The notes under the pieces: generated by a model | Seen by the model: the letters and a program-made list of their open reading frames with translations, nothing else | Database searches by the model: none | Told to the model about the DNA's origin: nothing | Origin: Seiridium cupressi | Taxonomy: Eukaryota > Ascomycota > Sordariomycetes > Amphisphaeriales > Sporocadaceae | Direction: 5' to 3' | Assembly (NCBI GenBank): GCA_036674765.1 | Contig: JARVKI010000029.1 | Span: forward strand, 1-64,000 | DNA: 64,000 nt | Position numbers and translations under genes: made by a program | Part shown: piece after piece, positions 23,000-36,383 of the stretch | Numbering within the stretch: position 1 is the stretch's first letter | How the letters are laid out: each line of letters starts with the position of its first letter

Positions 23000-25529
23000 T
23001 GGCTTAATGGTGATGTCAAGTGAATGACTCAGGCTTCCGATAGGATGAAAACAGTAAAGAGGTCACTACCCTTTCTCGCGATGTATAGACCTCAGAGGTT
23101 GAGAATCCAAGAATGGGAGACTGTGCCCCTGCGGAGCGCTTATAGTAATTTCGTGCGTGTGTTTGTAGCCCCCTCGAGATACCAGCATACGTTTGATCGG
23201 GACTAGTTTATACTCGGTTCTTGACATGTTCACGTGACTCAAATATTCATCGCGAATGAATCTATCAACATCTGAGTTATTACCATGAAATAGTGCATAT
23301 ACACACACTTTTTAGGATTAGATGAAGCAAGAAAAGGACCGGCGTCGGATAGATTATATGGTTAAATCTTAATATATGTAAATATAACTACATTAAGAGC
23401 GTCAGCTAGGCGGCTTAAATGACCCATTCCCAGCGAATCGGGCAAGTTTTCTTCAAGAGGATGTTAAAGAGAGACAACTCTTCATTCAAAAGCCCAATGT
23501 GATACATCACTGGTTAAGTATCGGTTTGTTGGCGTAATTTTACCAGATGGCGGTTTGCAATACCTAGTTTACAGTCTCTAATGGCCGACACAGAGGATGT
23601 GGATTTTTAAGAGCGCATTAAAGAAAGTTCGACCTGTCGATATTGTTTGAGCAGTAAGTCGAGGGCGGTGGAGAAGTTAAGCAGGTCTTGACACTCGGGC
23701 GATTCCTGGAGCCGCGGCTCTTTAAAAGACGATTCCCGTGTCATAATTGAGCAAATTCTTTGCAGCTTCGTGAAAAAGCTCCGCTGCAGTTCCGAGAACG
23801 CCGACCAAGAAGATAAAGCGCTACCTCGGACTCGAATCTGTATTATACTACCGAGGTTCTGCTGCACATCGAAGCATGAGATCAGGTTGCCCCCATTTAG
23901 TTGCCGGCTTTTGTTGGGTAGGTGCGGGTTACAGAAGACTGTGTTCTTGCGGCCTCAACAGCTGGCATACTCCTGGCCATTAATGCGAACAGGTTGCGGT
24001 TGCGGATGATCAGCGGAAGGCCCTGGGCAGTTTGCACGCGTGGAAGAAGTGGACTTCGTATTCAGCAACAGGGCAGCGCCTCAGCGGGCGTGCTAGCTTC
24101 TCTAGGGTCCTTCGTCGACCATTCAGACGGTCAAAAATAGCTGTTTGGGCTTGGCGCCGGGTCCGACAGGAGGGATCGGCGCTCCAGATTGTTCTGGGCT
24201 TGCATTCAAACTTCTCGGGGACGGCCTGCAGTCAAGGCCGTTTTTTTAAGGCTTGTAAGCTTCATCAGTGGATGATGAATTCGTGCTCTAGCTCGCCATG
24301 GTGCATGTCGCAGATGACGAAATGTCCAAGTAGTTGAAACAGAAACAATCGAAGGAACCCGCGATCCCTGCCAGAAACCTTTGCTGCGTTAAGGTTGACG
24401 CGGTACACACACATAGATAAGATCGGATGGGGGAATGGGCAATGGGGGATGGGGGATGTGAGGATGGTTCGTTCCAACAGCTGATCTCAATGCTTCGGGG
24501 GGTAAACCAGCGCCAGGAACGGAACTTTGTTTTGTCTATGCTCACTAATGTTGCCTGGCACGGATGACAGCATGCCACTCGCCCCGTCTGGCATACACTT
24601 TCCTTTTGAGAACTTAAAATCTTCTGGATTGGGATCTTTGGATGTGGCTGCATCACCGAGAAGGAGAATGTGTCTTGTACCAAAATATCAGTCAACCCGC
24701 CAGCGAAAGGAGACCACGGTCACAGGCGTAGTTGGTCTCGTGACAGAACCGGTTCAGTGGAAAGCGAGGATTTGGGCGACGGAACACGGGGATTCAGAGA
24801 GGTATGCCTATGCTCAAAGCGCTATGGAGTGGATCAAGATCCCTGCTAAAAACTTCGTCATCCCTCGTGTCCTTGCAGATGGTGTCCCTCTTTGCTCATA
24901 GGCTCCCGATCGAAAATGTTGCCATGAACCAATTGAAGACTTTCTTTTCCCTTGTTCTCCTCTTTCCCTATTCGATACTCTATGCTACGCCTGGGATCAC
25001 GGGTAGAACGCATTAAACTTAGGTCGTAGAGTCTTTCCTCGACCACTTGGACCTTCGTTTATCTGGTGCATTCCTGCTTAGCAGTACACTCGTTCATCCT
25101 TGTCGTCCAGTCTTATCTTCGCCCTGCTCCGGCCCCTTTACGAACAGCATCTTCAACGCGCCCTGTTCTCTCCTCTGCTAGCCAAGTCGTCCGTTGTGCG
25201 GATCATTCTACCTCGAAAGCGACTGTCTCGACATACCCCGATTGTTGCCTTGGCCCTCGTATCTTTGTGCATAACCGACCCCGAGGCCCGCCCTTCTTGC
25301 CGCCATCACCCTTCCACGCCCTTTGTGCATACATCGGCTTTTTCCTGCGTCATTCGATCACGAGCCATTGTTCCGCGTCGGCAAAGAGTGCCATTATCGC
25401 ACTTCCGCCGGCAATTTCGAGCGAATAGTGCTGCTCATGCTGAGTTACTAGGTCGACGTCGTTGCGAAGACGAGACGAGTCCTTCACTACGCGCGAATAT
25501 CTTTCTGGTCGTCTAAACGAATACCGAAA
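23000..25529. other. Gene-poor spacer and promoter/leader of the Csc1 gene
   Basis: From about 23.0 to 24.9 kb only short frames in conflicting directions occur, with no recognisable family. From about 25.05 kb the plus strand is rich in C/T, which looks like the leader of the Csc1 gene starting at 25530. No tRNA or repeat was seen. Confidence 0.45.
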
Positions 25530-28500
25530 ATGGGGGCGAGTTGGGACATCATGAGGTCTCTGGCCTCCCGAGACGATCCCGGACAAGAACTTCTGCAACT
25601 GCTCAACGACCCGTTCAAGCAAGAGGTTGGTGGATAGCACAGCACAAGAATGCTTGAGGTGTGGAAGCTAACATATTAAAACCTAGCTTGGCGATGGAGC
25701 CATCTGGTCTGCCTTGGGATCTTCAATCGGCATCACACTCGGCATAGCGATACTGTTCTCATTCGTACGCCCCTACAACACAGTCGTTTACGCCCCCAAA
25801 TTGAAACATTCCGACGAGAAACATGCTCCTCCGCCAATAGGAAAGGGGGTGCTTGCATGGATGAAGCCATTATGGTCGACCTCGGAAAGGGATGTCATAG
25901 GGTACGCTGGCCTAGATGCCGCCGTTTTCCTGCGTTTCACGAGAATGTGTCGAAACATTTTCCTCGTTCTGTCTGTTTTTGGCTGTGCCATTCTGATCCC
26001 CGTCAACTGGACCCAGAACAGCGGCGACGCGAACCAGAAATGGTTGAAACGCATCACACCACTGACAGTATGGAATTCCGCCCAGTGGAGTTCGGTTATC
26101 TTTGGTTATCTCGTCAACATTACCATTTGCGGTTTCCTCTGGTGGAACTATAGAAAGATTCTCGAATTGCGCCGGGTTTATTTCGAGAGCGAGGAGTACC
26201 AGTACAGCTTGCATGCCAGAACATTGATGGTGAGTCGATCGACGGCCCCAACATGCATTGTTGTATTCGGCTAACCATCTCTGTAGATCAACGACCTCCC
26301 CAAGAACATGGCCTCTGATGAGGGAATTGCTAGATTAATCGACGAGGTCATCCCCCAGTCGTCATTTGCCAGAACCGCCGTCGCACGCAATGTCAAGGTT
26401 CTGCCAGACATTATCGCACAACATGATCGCACCGTCAGGAAACTCGAGTCTGTGCTGGCCAAGTATCTCAAGGACCCAAAGAACCTGCCCCCTGCGCGCC
26501 CGACTTGCAAACCATCCAAGAAAGATCCATCTTATGGCACCTATCCGAGAGGCCAGAAGGTCGATGCGATTGAGTACCTCACGCAGCGCATCAAAGATCT
26601 TGAAATCGAGATCAAGGAAGTACGCACCACACTAGACAAACGCAACACGTTGCTGTACGGATTCGCGAGTTACGACGACATTGGCGAGGCTCACTGTATC
26701 GCCCATGCTTTGCGCAAGAAAAAGCCAAAGGGTGCAACCGTCCGGCTTGCCCCGCGGCCCAACGATATTATATGGGACAACATGCCCATGAGTCCATCGG
26801 CCAGGAGTTGGAATAGATTTTGGAATAACATCTGGGTTGCTGTTCTGACCATGGTCTGGATCGTGCCCAACGCCATGATCGCCATCTTCTTGGTCAATTT
26901 GAACAACCTTGGTCTCGTCTGGACCGACTTTCAGAATACTTTGGCCGCAGACACGACCTTCTGGTCAATTGTCCAGGGTATATTGTCGCCTGCCATCACG
27001 TCGCTTGTCTATCTCGTACTCCCCATCATCTTTCGACGACTATCTATCAAGGCAGGAGACCGAACCAAAACGGGGCGCGAGAGGCACGTGTTGTCCAAGT
27101 TATATTCCTTCTTCGTCTTCAACAATCTCGTCATATTCTCCATTTTCAGTACCTTGTGGACTTTCATCACGGCTGTCATCGCCGATACAGAAAAGACCGG
27201 AGACGCATGGCAGTCCCTCGGGAAACAGGACCCTGCCGGACTGCTATTCATCGCCTTGTGCAATATCTCCCCCTTCTGGGTGACGTATCTACTTCAGCGT
27301 CAACTCGGTGTCGCCACCGACTTGGCGCAAGTGTGGAAGCTCACGTGGAGCTTTTTCCAGCGCAAATTGGGTAGCCCAACGCCAAGAGAGCTCATTGAGC
27401 TCACCGCGCCCCCGCCCTTCGAATATGCCATGTACTACAATTATTTCCTTTACTACACGACCATCGCGCTATGCTACGGTGGCTTGCAGCCTCTGGTTTT
27501 ACCCGCGGCTGCTCTATACTTTGCAGTCGATGTCTGCTTGAGGAAATATCTCTTGCTTTATATCTTCGTCACGAAGACCGAGTCCGGGGGCATGTTCTGG
27601 AGGGTTCTGTTCAACCGTATCATTTTTGCCACGATGCTCGCAAATTGCCTGGTTTTCCTTGCGGTTTGGGTCCGCGGTGAGGGAACACACATTCAGGCAT
27701 TTGCGGTGGTTCCACTACCGTTTTTCATGCTTGCGTTCAAGTTTTATTGCGCGAGGGCGTTTGATACTAAGATTCATTACTACGCCACCCGCAACGTAAT
27801 TCGAAATCCAGAGGTCGGAAATGGCAAAGATCCACTCCGATCCGACCGTCTTGCATCACGATTTGGCCACCCGGCCCTATACAAGCCGCTCATTACTCCT
27901 ATGGTGCACTCAAAGGCCCAAAACGTACTTCCTTCTGTCTACAGAGGCCGCATATCAGATGGTCGCGAAGCCTTTTCGGGAGACACGATGTCCACATCGG
28001 GGTATAGCGATGCTTACATTATGAATCCCATGGACAAATCCGGAAAAGCCAAGTCATCTGTACCAGGTTTTGAACTCGTTCCTGAGGGAAAGCTGGACTT
28101 TGAGTATTACAAAAACCGGCCCGAGTTTGCATCCGAGCATGGTGGTGGCGAAATTTACGGCCGTGCTGTCGATATGATGCGTCCAGGAACACCAGGAAGC
28201 ATGTGGAATGGTAGTGAGCCAAGCTCAAGACCTGCTAGTCCCAGTCTGCCAACGATTCCACGAACCGCTAGTCCCGGGCCCGGGCGCTCGCATACACCTT
28301 ATTCACCGATAGTCGGCAACTCAAGTCCTTATGCACCCACGCCAGAGATCGGCCGCTCACGAAGCCCATTCTATGCGCTTGGTAACGAAAGCGGATCGAA
28401 TCTCGTAAGCAACGCGGCGGCAATGCCCATGACCACCCCTGGCTCCAGGGAACCTAGCATGGATCACTCTGGAACTCGGGCTCCTGGTGGTGCAGGTATG

Positions 28501-28614
28501 TTAGGAGGCGGCCCCCGGGGATATGGAAATCTCCCGCAAGACGAAGATATGACACCCGACCACGACCCGATGGCCTATGATTACTTCCGCAGTTCTAGGA
28601 CAAGGAGGTCGTGA
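25530..28614 (+). CDS. CSC1: Calcium-permeable stress-gated cation channel, Csc1/OSCA (DUF221) family
   Basis: Three exons (25530-25625, 25687-26229, 26287-28614) join to 988 residues. The N-terminal part has three hydrophobic segments (SSIGITLGIAILFSFVRPYN; NIFLVLSVFGCAILIPVNW; IFGYLVNITICGFLWW), the late-exocytosis/RSN1_TM unit. A cytosolic PHM7-like loop follows, with TLMINDLPKNMASDEG, the exon 2/3 junction lying after TLM. A block of many membrane segments (about residues 365-680) carries the pore-forming RSN1_7TM region, including WIVPNAMIAIFLVNL. The long C-terminal tail from about residue 760 is Ser/Pro/Gly-rich and probably disordered. Yeast Csc1 and plant OSCA proteins open under hyperosmotic or mechanical stress and pass Ca2+. 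Localisation to the plasma or vacuolar membrane is inferred. Confidence 0.95.
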
Positions 28615-31050
28615 TTTTTTCCTTCAGAACCCAGATTAATGACAGCGAGCTGCGGTCGGTGACGTGGCTTTTGTGTCTTGCATACCGGAAGGGGGGAAAC
28701 CATCCCGTGAGGACGCATTTGTTTGGCGTTTTGTGGCTGAATGGCGCCCAGAAAGAGGCAGCCTATTATGATATGAAACGGAAAAGGAAAGAGGCGTCAA
28801 TAGAAAGGCGACTGTAACATGGCTGTTCTTTATAGACTGCACGGGAGCGTGGTTTTCATGCTGTATAGAGGCTGCGAATAGATGGCTGCTGGTTGCGAGG
28901 CTACAAAATTTTAATGTACCCGGAGCAAGGCTGGCGACGCTCCGGGGAGCCCATAGTAACTTCTGATATGTATTAGAGATGAATGCACACCTGCAACAAC
29001 ATCCCTTGACCTGCCTACTTCGACTACATGGAAAATCCGGTTACTTTGAACCCGTCATGACTCAGCGCTCTGCTCTAATCCTATGGCTCGGTCACAAGTG
29101 TTGGATGACCGCGGTGGTCCCACCTGCCGAGAATCACTGACGGTATACAACAAGGCCTGGGACAGGGTCGATGGTGACGCGGCATAAGCTCTTACCAAAC
29201 CAGTCTATCTCATACGAGCTGTACAAAGGTCAGTCGCATTTTCGCTTTTTTGACTTAGGTAGACCTTTCAGCCTTTCTTCCCTTCTCAAATGGCTTAACA
29301 GAAGGCGGTTTCAACACTACATACAGATAGATCAGCACGCGCCGGGCTCAACGAACAAAACCTTAAGTAAGCATCTTTTTGGTTCCATGTTGGTATCAAG
29401 GCCAGTGTCAACCGCACGAAATGAGGAGGTGGATTCGCGTCTTCATCGCGCCCCTTGGCGGCTATCCCATTGTCGTTCGCGCCCGTGTGGAGGATTGTTG
29501 CTACTGTAGCGACTGTGATAGTAGCTATTCCGAGGGCAGCAGAAGTTCGACTTGCTCAACATGTTACTTTATCGATACTGATGACGACGAGTATCGTCAC
29601 ATCAGCTGGGGCTGGCCCAGGGTGTTTCCCATGGGTATAATGGATACAGGTTGGAGTTTTGGAGTTAGATATTGGCGGAGAAGAAGAAGACGACATGGGA
29701 GAAGACGAGAAAGTGGAAGCAGGACTAGTCACAGATAAGCGACGCTACTTTTTTCATGATTGCTCGCTATGGTATCTTTGTTCAAGTCTCGGAGATATAG
29801 GGAGATGGAGTCGAATTTCCATTTTTGTTACTATTGCGTGCACTGCTGCCCTGAACACACCCAGCCGGTCTCCTATTGAAAATTTGTCAACAACTGATTT
29901 GGCTTGATGTGTAGTCGTCCAAGTTTACATTTTCTTCGTTGACTAGAATATTACTTTACCGCCACAACCTGTCATATGTACTCCCATCATGACTGATTTG
30001 CCTCTCACAGAAGACGAATAATTGATTGATCACTTGGTCACCCTGTACGACATTGACGGAGCAAAGGATGGAGTTCACACTCCGACTCCTGCCCTCTGCT
30101 ACGTCGTGCAAGCGAGTGGGGCAATCGATCTTGAGCCGCAAAGCCTCATCATCCCACGTCATTCCATCGGAACTGGCGTCGTATTCCGCGGTGTTTGGAT
30201 ATATAACTACTTCTGTGACCGTTGCCTTTGGGACCGCTGTTGCACTGCAGCTTACAACTTTACGGGACGAAGGAAATATATTGCAATACTTGAGAGCAGA
30301 TCTGATAGTGATGGACACGGCGACTCCAAAATGCCAGTGGGCTCCCGCGCCGTGACGCGTGTGCTGCTGCATACAGGCACGAGCCGAGTCTTGGCAAAGA
30401 CACTAAAAAAGTCGAATACTCGGTAGTTGCCCTTTGGGGAAGCGGAGGCAGTCTGCCTTTGTACGAGGTAAAAGATCGACGTCCTCTGTCTGAAACGGCC
30501 GCCAAGACCAGCGATCCGGGGCAGTCTGCCGCCGTATAGACTGAGCCGCATCGGCCGACCCCTGCCCTGCCCGGATGCGGCTTGGCAATGGACGCTGAAG
30601 GCGTGGGATTGAAGGACTTATTTCACCGCGCGCGTTCCGCCTTCTGGGAATCAGTGACAGATGGAGGGCGGCCCGGCTGCCGAAGCCCACCCATGAGTCT
30701 GATCCTCAGCATCACCATGTTTCTTCTTAGAGTTTGATTGCAGCTGCCCCTGGTCATTACCGAACCACCAGCTCGCCTGCAGATCCGGCGGCGCCGGTGG
30801 CCATGTCAGGCCATACCATGGCGTTCGTGACCGATCTCACGGAACATGCTTCCTGTTCCTATTCGGAGATCAGCTGGCACCATGCGCAATCTCGGAGGCA
30901 AAGCATTGGAGGGCATTTGGGGGAAAGGCCAGCTCCCTTGACTCGCCACTCTGACCTATAAAGACCGTCGACCTGCATCTCTCATCAGTAGTTGGAGCAC
31001 ATCAGTCAGCCAATCTCTTGTTTCATACGCCATTCCTTCAACAGTTCACG
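28615..31050. other. Spacer between the Csc1 gene and the GH6 gene
   Basis: The first few hundred bases are the Csc1 3' UTR; the last few hundred are the GH6 promoter. Between them, frames such as 29379-29738 (+), 29659-29907 (+) and 30022-30426 (+) are short and overlap frames open on either strand. They match no family I know. Confidence 0.45.
30957..30963 (+). promoter_or_regulatory. TATA-like element of the GH6 gene
   Basis: TATAAAG lies 88 bases upstream of the GH6 start codon, at a distance usual for strongly inducible fungal cellulase promoters. A CreA-type site (CCGGGG, consensus SYGGRG) is also seen near 30516, but at over 500 bases upstream and with so short a motif it is weak evidence. 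Confidence 0.45.
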
Positions 31051-32449
31051 ATGAAGTCGACTTTCACTTCCCTCTTGGCGCTGGCCGCCGTGGCCTCTGC
31101 CCTTCCGTCTCAGAACCAGAAGCGTGCATGCTCCTCGGCCGTCACCCTGGATGCTAGCACCAACGTCTGGGAATCATACGCGCTGCACCCGAACTCCTTC
31201 TACAGGGCCGAGGTTGAGGCTGCTGCTGCCAACATCTCTGACAGCACTCTGGCCGCCAAGGCACTCGAGGTCGCTGATATTGGCACATTCTTGTGGCTGT
31301 AAGTCACACCTATAAATATTTTTTGGCGACTCTTCATGGTGGGATCGGCGAGAAGAGAAAAAGAATTGGTGTCCGAGTACTGACTTGCTGGGGGAAAGCG
31401 ACTCTATTGCCAACATCGATAAGCTGAGCACAGAACTCACTAACGGTGTACCTTGCGAGAACATTCTCGGACTCGTCATCTACGATCTGCCAGGCCGTGA
31501 CTGCGCCGCCAAGGCGTCCAACGGCGAGCTAGCCGCTGGTGATGTCGCCACCTACGAGACCTCCTACATTGACCGTGAGTTGTCTACCTCATGTTAAATA
31601 ATACCGGGAGTCGGTTGCTGACAGAACACGCAAAGCCATCGCAACCATCCTCCAGGCCAACCCCAACACGGCCTTTGCCTTGATCATTGAGCCCGACTCC
31701 CTGCCCAACCTGGTGACCAACTCCGATCTCACCACATGCCAAGACTCGGCCTCGGGATACCGTGAGGGTGTCGCCTACGCTCTGTCCACCCTCAACTTGG
31801 ACAACGTTGTCATGTACATCGACGCCGGACACGGTGGCTGGCTCGGTTGGAACGACAACCTGCAGCCCGGTGCCGAGGAGCTCGCCAGCGCTTACACCAA
31901 CGCCGGATCGCCTAGCCAAGTCCGTGGCTTCTCCACCAACGTTGCTGGCTGGAACTCCTGGTAAGTTCTGCCCGCGGGCCCGAGAACTCTTGATAGAGGA
32001 ACGTGTTGCTGACTGAAACGTGATGTAGGGACGCCGAGCCCGGCGAGTTCGCCGATGATGCCGACGCCCAGTACAACGCGGCGCAGAACGAGGAGAAGTA
32101 CGTGACGCTCTTCGGCGCTGCCCTGGACACGGCCGGCATGCCCAACCACGCCATCACCGACACGGGCCGCAACGGCGTGCAGGGCCTCCGCGACGCCTGG
32201 GGCGACTGGTGCAACGTCGACGGCGCCGGCTTCGGTCTGCGCCCCTCGACCGACACTGGTCTCGAGCTGGCCGACGCCTTCGTGTGGGTCAAGCCCGGCG
32301 GTGAGTCTGACGGGACGAGCGACACGACGGCCACGCGGTACGACTCCTTCTGCGGCCTCGACGACGCCTTCAAGCCTTCCCCCGAGGCCGGAAGCTGGAA
32401 CCAGGACTACTTCGTCATGCTGCTCGAGAACGCCAACCCTGCCTTCTAA
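31051..32449 (+). CDS. Glycoside hydrolase family 6 cellulase (cellobiohydrolase-like), without a CBM1
   Basis: Four exons (31051-31298, 31399-31574, 31636-31960, 32029-32449) give 389 residues. A signal peptide (MKSTFTSLLALAAVASALPS) is followed by a likely Kex2 site (QKR) and directly by the catalytic domain; there is no cellulose-binding module or linker. GH6 hallmarks are present: YDLPGRDCAAKASNGE with D117, IIEPDSLPN with the likely catalytic acid D162, GHGGWLGW, and WVKPGGESDGTSD with D344. These correspond to D175, D221 and D401 of Trichoderma reesei Cel6A. The Cys normally next to D401 is Ser here; in Cel6A that Cys is not in a disulfide, so the change need not matter. The enzyme should cleave cellulose from the non-reducing end outside the cell. 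Whether it is exo- or endo-acting cannot be decided without a loop comparison. Confidence 0.95.
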
Positions 32450-32973
32450 ATTTGGAGAATGCGGCTCGGGGTGATGAAGGAGAGGAAGACTTCGTGGCGG
32501 ACAAAGCTGGTGTACATATTCTAAAGACATACTCCATCTTTCTTGTATATACTTGATTCCACAAATTGGACAGTCCATTGGTTTTTGCTTTGAGAAATTG
32601 TGCCTGGAAAATTTGACGTCGAGAATGCTGTAGCCTGTTCTCACATCAATAATCAGCAGATCACAATTTACAGCGTGGTTGTCCACGGACAGTTTTGCAA
32701 GAGGTTCCAAGCTAAGCCCAAAGACTTTTCTAATGCAACGCCCATTCCCCATTACCATCGCCATACATGTAATGCTTATGCTCATATGCAATGCCGACAA
32801 AAATCTATCGTGAACGTGCAAACAACCAACCCATGCAGTCGTAGCCGTCATTATTCATACCAAGGTCTACCAGAACAGCAGACAACCCTTTCCCAATCCC
32901 TTCTTTATACTCTTCTGTGTAGCGCAATGGGACCAACCAAATACCAGCTCGAACAATCAAGCAAAGTCAAAAG
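32450..32973. other. Tail-to-tail 3' region between GH6 and Sld3 genes
   Basis: About 520 bases between convergent stop codons, holding both 3' UTRs. No coding signal or repeat was seen. Confidence 0.6.
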
Positions 32974-35900
32974 CTAAAGGAGATCATCGTAATCGTCATC
33001 CCATCCCAGCTTTTCATAAAGCGACATTTTTCGTATTGGCTGTTTCTCTGAAGCCAGCCTAGGCTGTGCTGGTGCAGTAACGGTATTGTCAACGACCCGT
33101 TTCTTAACCGGCGTGACAGTGACAAACCCTTCCAGGGACCCACGAGTCACTAGGCGAGGCCTCTTGACAGGCGTCTCAGCAAGGCCGCCTCCAGGAGAGG
33201 AAGGCATCCCGATCCCGCTATCACGAGGTTTGAGGGAACTGCCAGGAATGGCCAGGAACTTCCGCGTTGCGACAGGCGACGATGCGAGGATCATTCCTTC
33301 GTCGGGCTCTGGTGCCGAGAGAAAACATCTCTTCAACGATGGCCTTATCGGGGTGGCATCAACCATTTCTGACGGCGCACCCATTGTTGGTAGCGCCGGC
33401 GACGACTCCTCCACCACGAATGCGGCTTCACTTGCTCGTTTTTTGTATGCAGATGAAGGTACACGGCGAGCAGAAGAAACATTACCTGCCTCAACTGATT
33501 CGTGGATCCTCGCCATCGTGGATTGACTGTGGGCATCTCGGGCGAGGGCGTTCCTGAAACGGGGTCCAACTGGCGTGGCTTTGACAATGTTGTGAATACC
33601 TGGATGCTCCGTTGGCTTCCTTGATTTTTTGAGTTGTGACAAGCTCGTGCTCGCCTTCCTCTCATCAGCCTCGGCCATTGCCTTGCCCACTACTTCTCGG
33701 TTCGGCTTCCTTAAACCTGAGATCGCAGCCTGCAATTCTGCCTTGACCTCAGCCTCCCTCTTGGCCTTCTCTTCGGGATCCACGCGCCTAGGAGCTCCGC
33801 CAGATGAAATAGAACGCCTCTCCTGACTAGTACTTCCGTCCTTTAATTCCTTACTTGGCAGATTCAATAAAGATGCTGTATCGCTTGGCTCTCGTTTTAA
33901 AGTTGGTAGGGGTGTCGTCGCGGATCTCATTAACGCAATCATGCTACCTGGTCCACGTGAAATACTGCGTCGATGCCGCTCCGTTTCCTTGGATAAGACA
34001 CGTTCCAATGTTCGAGCAGGTTTAGACGCGCTTGGACGTTTGGTCACCGCGCCGGGTTTGGCTGTCGGTTTGGATACCGCCTCCGTCTTCCTGGGCTTTG
34101 GTTTCGGAGGCGAGGGCATCACCAGGCCGCCTAGCTTTCGATTCAATGAGTCGCAATATTCAGGTAGTCGAGACGAGAAGCTGCATGCATGTAAGCTGAG
34201 GTGTACCCAAAAGCATAAGCCGGCAAGATAGTGAGTAAATCTACTCACAAAGGGACGATAATCTCAACGCAGAAGTCCTTCAAGGGGTCGGAGTTTGACC
34301 CACCAGACTTCTGCGCCGTGTTCGGTCGGCCTGACTGGGAATCATCCATCATCTTGATTTCATCGAGAGAGGTGGATTGCCAGATGCTCAGGCGATCTGC
34401 GTGGACATCTAGCAACACCGGAAAATTGTGCTTGTTGCGTTTCTTGGCCGGCGCCTCTTTTGTTATGTCCAGATCAACGTCGTCCTTGGTGAGACCAGGG
34501 AGCTGCGAGTCGTCGGCGTTGGTTGCAGGCTTCAAGGGCTCCAACGCCAAAATTTCCAGGATGAGAATCATCTGCAACTGTGTCTCTCTCGACCTAAGGC
34601 AGGAGATCTGCAGCTTTGTCTCCTGTGGCACTTCTGCTGCCATATCATCGTCGTCTCTAGGCTGCGGCTTACGAGCATCCCACCATTTTCGAATGTGGTC
34701 GTCCTCATTTGGATACAGAGCATCCTTTCCCAGTTTTGTTCTCCTCGATTTCCGCTTCTTCACTTTAGATGCCTGTTCATCTTCCGATTCCGCGATATGC
34801 GTCTTCATCTTTGCGATGATGCCGGGCACTGATTCACGGTACTTCTTGTCTATTTGGATGGTCGTCATTATGAGACTCTTCAGAAACTCAATCAACTCAG
34901 TCATGTCTAGATTAGAATCACAATCCATATGGAAAGCCGCCCGCGCCCGAGATAATGGACCTTTTGCGAAGTATGCTAGAGATCCCTGGAGAAGGTCAGA
35001 ATGGCTCACCATACAGCCACAGCAAGACTCACCATGGAATGGTACAATGCTTCAAAGTACTGATTGCGAATGTTTTCGAATATGTCGTCAGCGGTGCGTG
35101 CAGATGAACCATCATCTGGAAGAGGTATATCTGTCGAGACAACTGGTCGGTTTTGTACTTCAACATGATCCGCACCACTTAGAGGTCCATTGAGCTTGTC
35201 GGATTGAGTTGTGCTGGCTTCCGCCTGATTTGCGGCTGAGATTTGGCTCGTCTCGACAGCTGGCGACAGCATGGAAAGGGACTGTGACCTTGCAGGCCTT
35301 CTCACCAGTGACTGGATCGCTTCCATCGCGAGCCTCCGTTTTTTGTTCTCCTTGTGGAGTTGAGGAGTTGTCGAGGCATCCGTTGACAGAGCATCCGTGA
35401 TACCGAGACGCTGTTTGAGGAGCTTGGAGTACGCTACTATGGCATGGCTGCTGAGACTCTCCAGATCTACCCAGTTTCCCAGCCTGCACAGAGTATATAG
35501 ACCGCCATCCTGACGCTCCAAGGCATATACTGTCTTGTTAGACTCCATGCGGGCGATCAGCACGACGGGCCGGTTGCCCATTCGGCTTTCAAGGTCCAGG
35601 ATTTTGATGGTAGACTCATAATGGCGAGCATATTCGAACTCGCCAGAAGGTGTCGCAAGATCAAGGCAGGAGAGAGACAGATGTTCCCGAGGCAAAAGCA
35701 TCAATGGCTGCAGACTGCGGGGCTTGGTAGAGAGCTTTGATGGGTGTGGCTGCGGTATGTTTAGTACTTCCTCAGGTGCACCTCGACATGGCGGGCTATA
35801 ATTTTACCTTGACAACAATGGAAGTCTTGAGCAAATCTTCCATTGCGTAGGCGTCATGCTTGCGCTTTCTGCCCTCGCTGCTAGGGGTAGAGATATGATG

Positions 35901-35990
35901 GTGGTTCAGGCGGCTATCCGACGACGGCGCCAGGCCATTGACTCGTGAAATTTGACGCGACGCGTCGGAACCCAGAGTCTGGGAGGACAT
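32974..35990 (-). CDS. SLD3: DNA replication regulator Sld3 (Treslin/TICRR counterpart)
   Basis: Four exons (35990-35808, 35749-35033, 34985-34249, 34180-32974) give 947 residues. The ATG at 35990 (MSSQTLGSDASR) is the first real start codon; the frame extends upstream only through non-ATG codons. The central part matches the fungal Sld3 domain, with blocks LPREHLSLSCLDLATPSGEF, ESNKTVYALERQDGGLYTLC and KGPLSRARAAFHMDCDSNLD. The C-terminal third is basic and Ser/Pro-rich, with several S/T-P sites that could be CDK targets, and ends SLYEKLGWDDDYDDLL. Sld3 loads Cdc45 onto the Mcm2-7 helicase and, once phosphorylated by CDK, binds Dpb11 to fire origins. It is divergent from the MAPKKK gene, with two MCB-type sites in the shared promoter. 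Confidence 0.87.
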
Positions 35991-36210
35991 AGGCAACTTG
36001 ACCGACAAAAAGCCTCAGTATCATTGCAGATACCACATAACGTAACCCGGTGCCCTTATCGTTGTGCAGGTCAAAAGGGAGATTGTATATTGGCTGCAAA
36101 GTGCAATAAGAAAAGACGGGTTGACGGGGGTTGGTATGGCACTAATTAATGTAGACACAGTCACCGGGTACCGCGTTTGTCAACGGGCCTGTGCCTCTAC
36201 AGATGGCGTC

Positions 36211-36216
36211 ACGCGT
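36211..36216. promoter_or_regulatory. MCB-type element (ACGCGT) upstream of Sld3
   Basis: ACGCGT is the Mbp1/Swi6 (MBF) binding core that drives G1/S transcription of replication genes in yeasts. It lies about 220 bases upstream of the Sld3 start codon; a second copy is at 36378-36383. Function here is inferred from motif and gene identity. Confidence 0.45.
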
Positions 36217-36377
36217 CAGAAGTGTCGGGTGCTCGAAACCGGGGCACGGGCCCAACCAGTAGTTTGGGTTTGATTCTGCCGGAAGCATCCCAGGCAACCA
36301 GGTGAAATCCATGCTCTCGACTGTGCGTTGCATTGATGACATCCAAGATGTGGCAGAAATACAATGCGCTGTGTGGC

Positions 36378-36383
36378 ACGCGT
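36378..36383. promoter_or_regulatory. Second MCB-type element (ACGCGT) in the Sld3/MAPKKK promoter
   Basis: A second ACGCGT, 162 bases beyond the first and about 390 bases from the Sld3 start. Paired MCB sites are common in G1/S genes. Chance occurrence cannot be excluded in GC-rich sequence. Confidence 0.35.
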
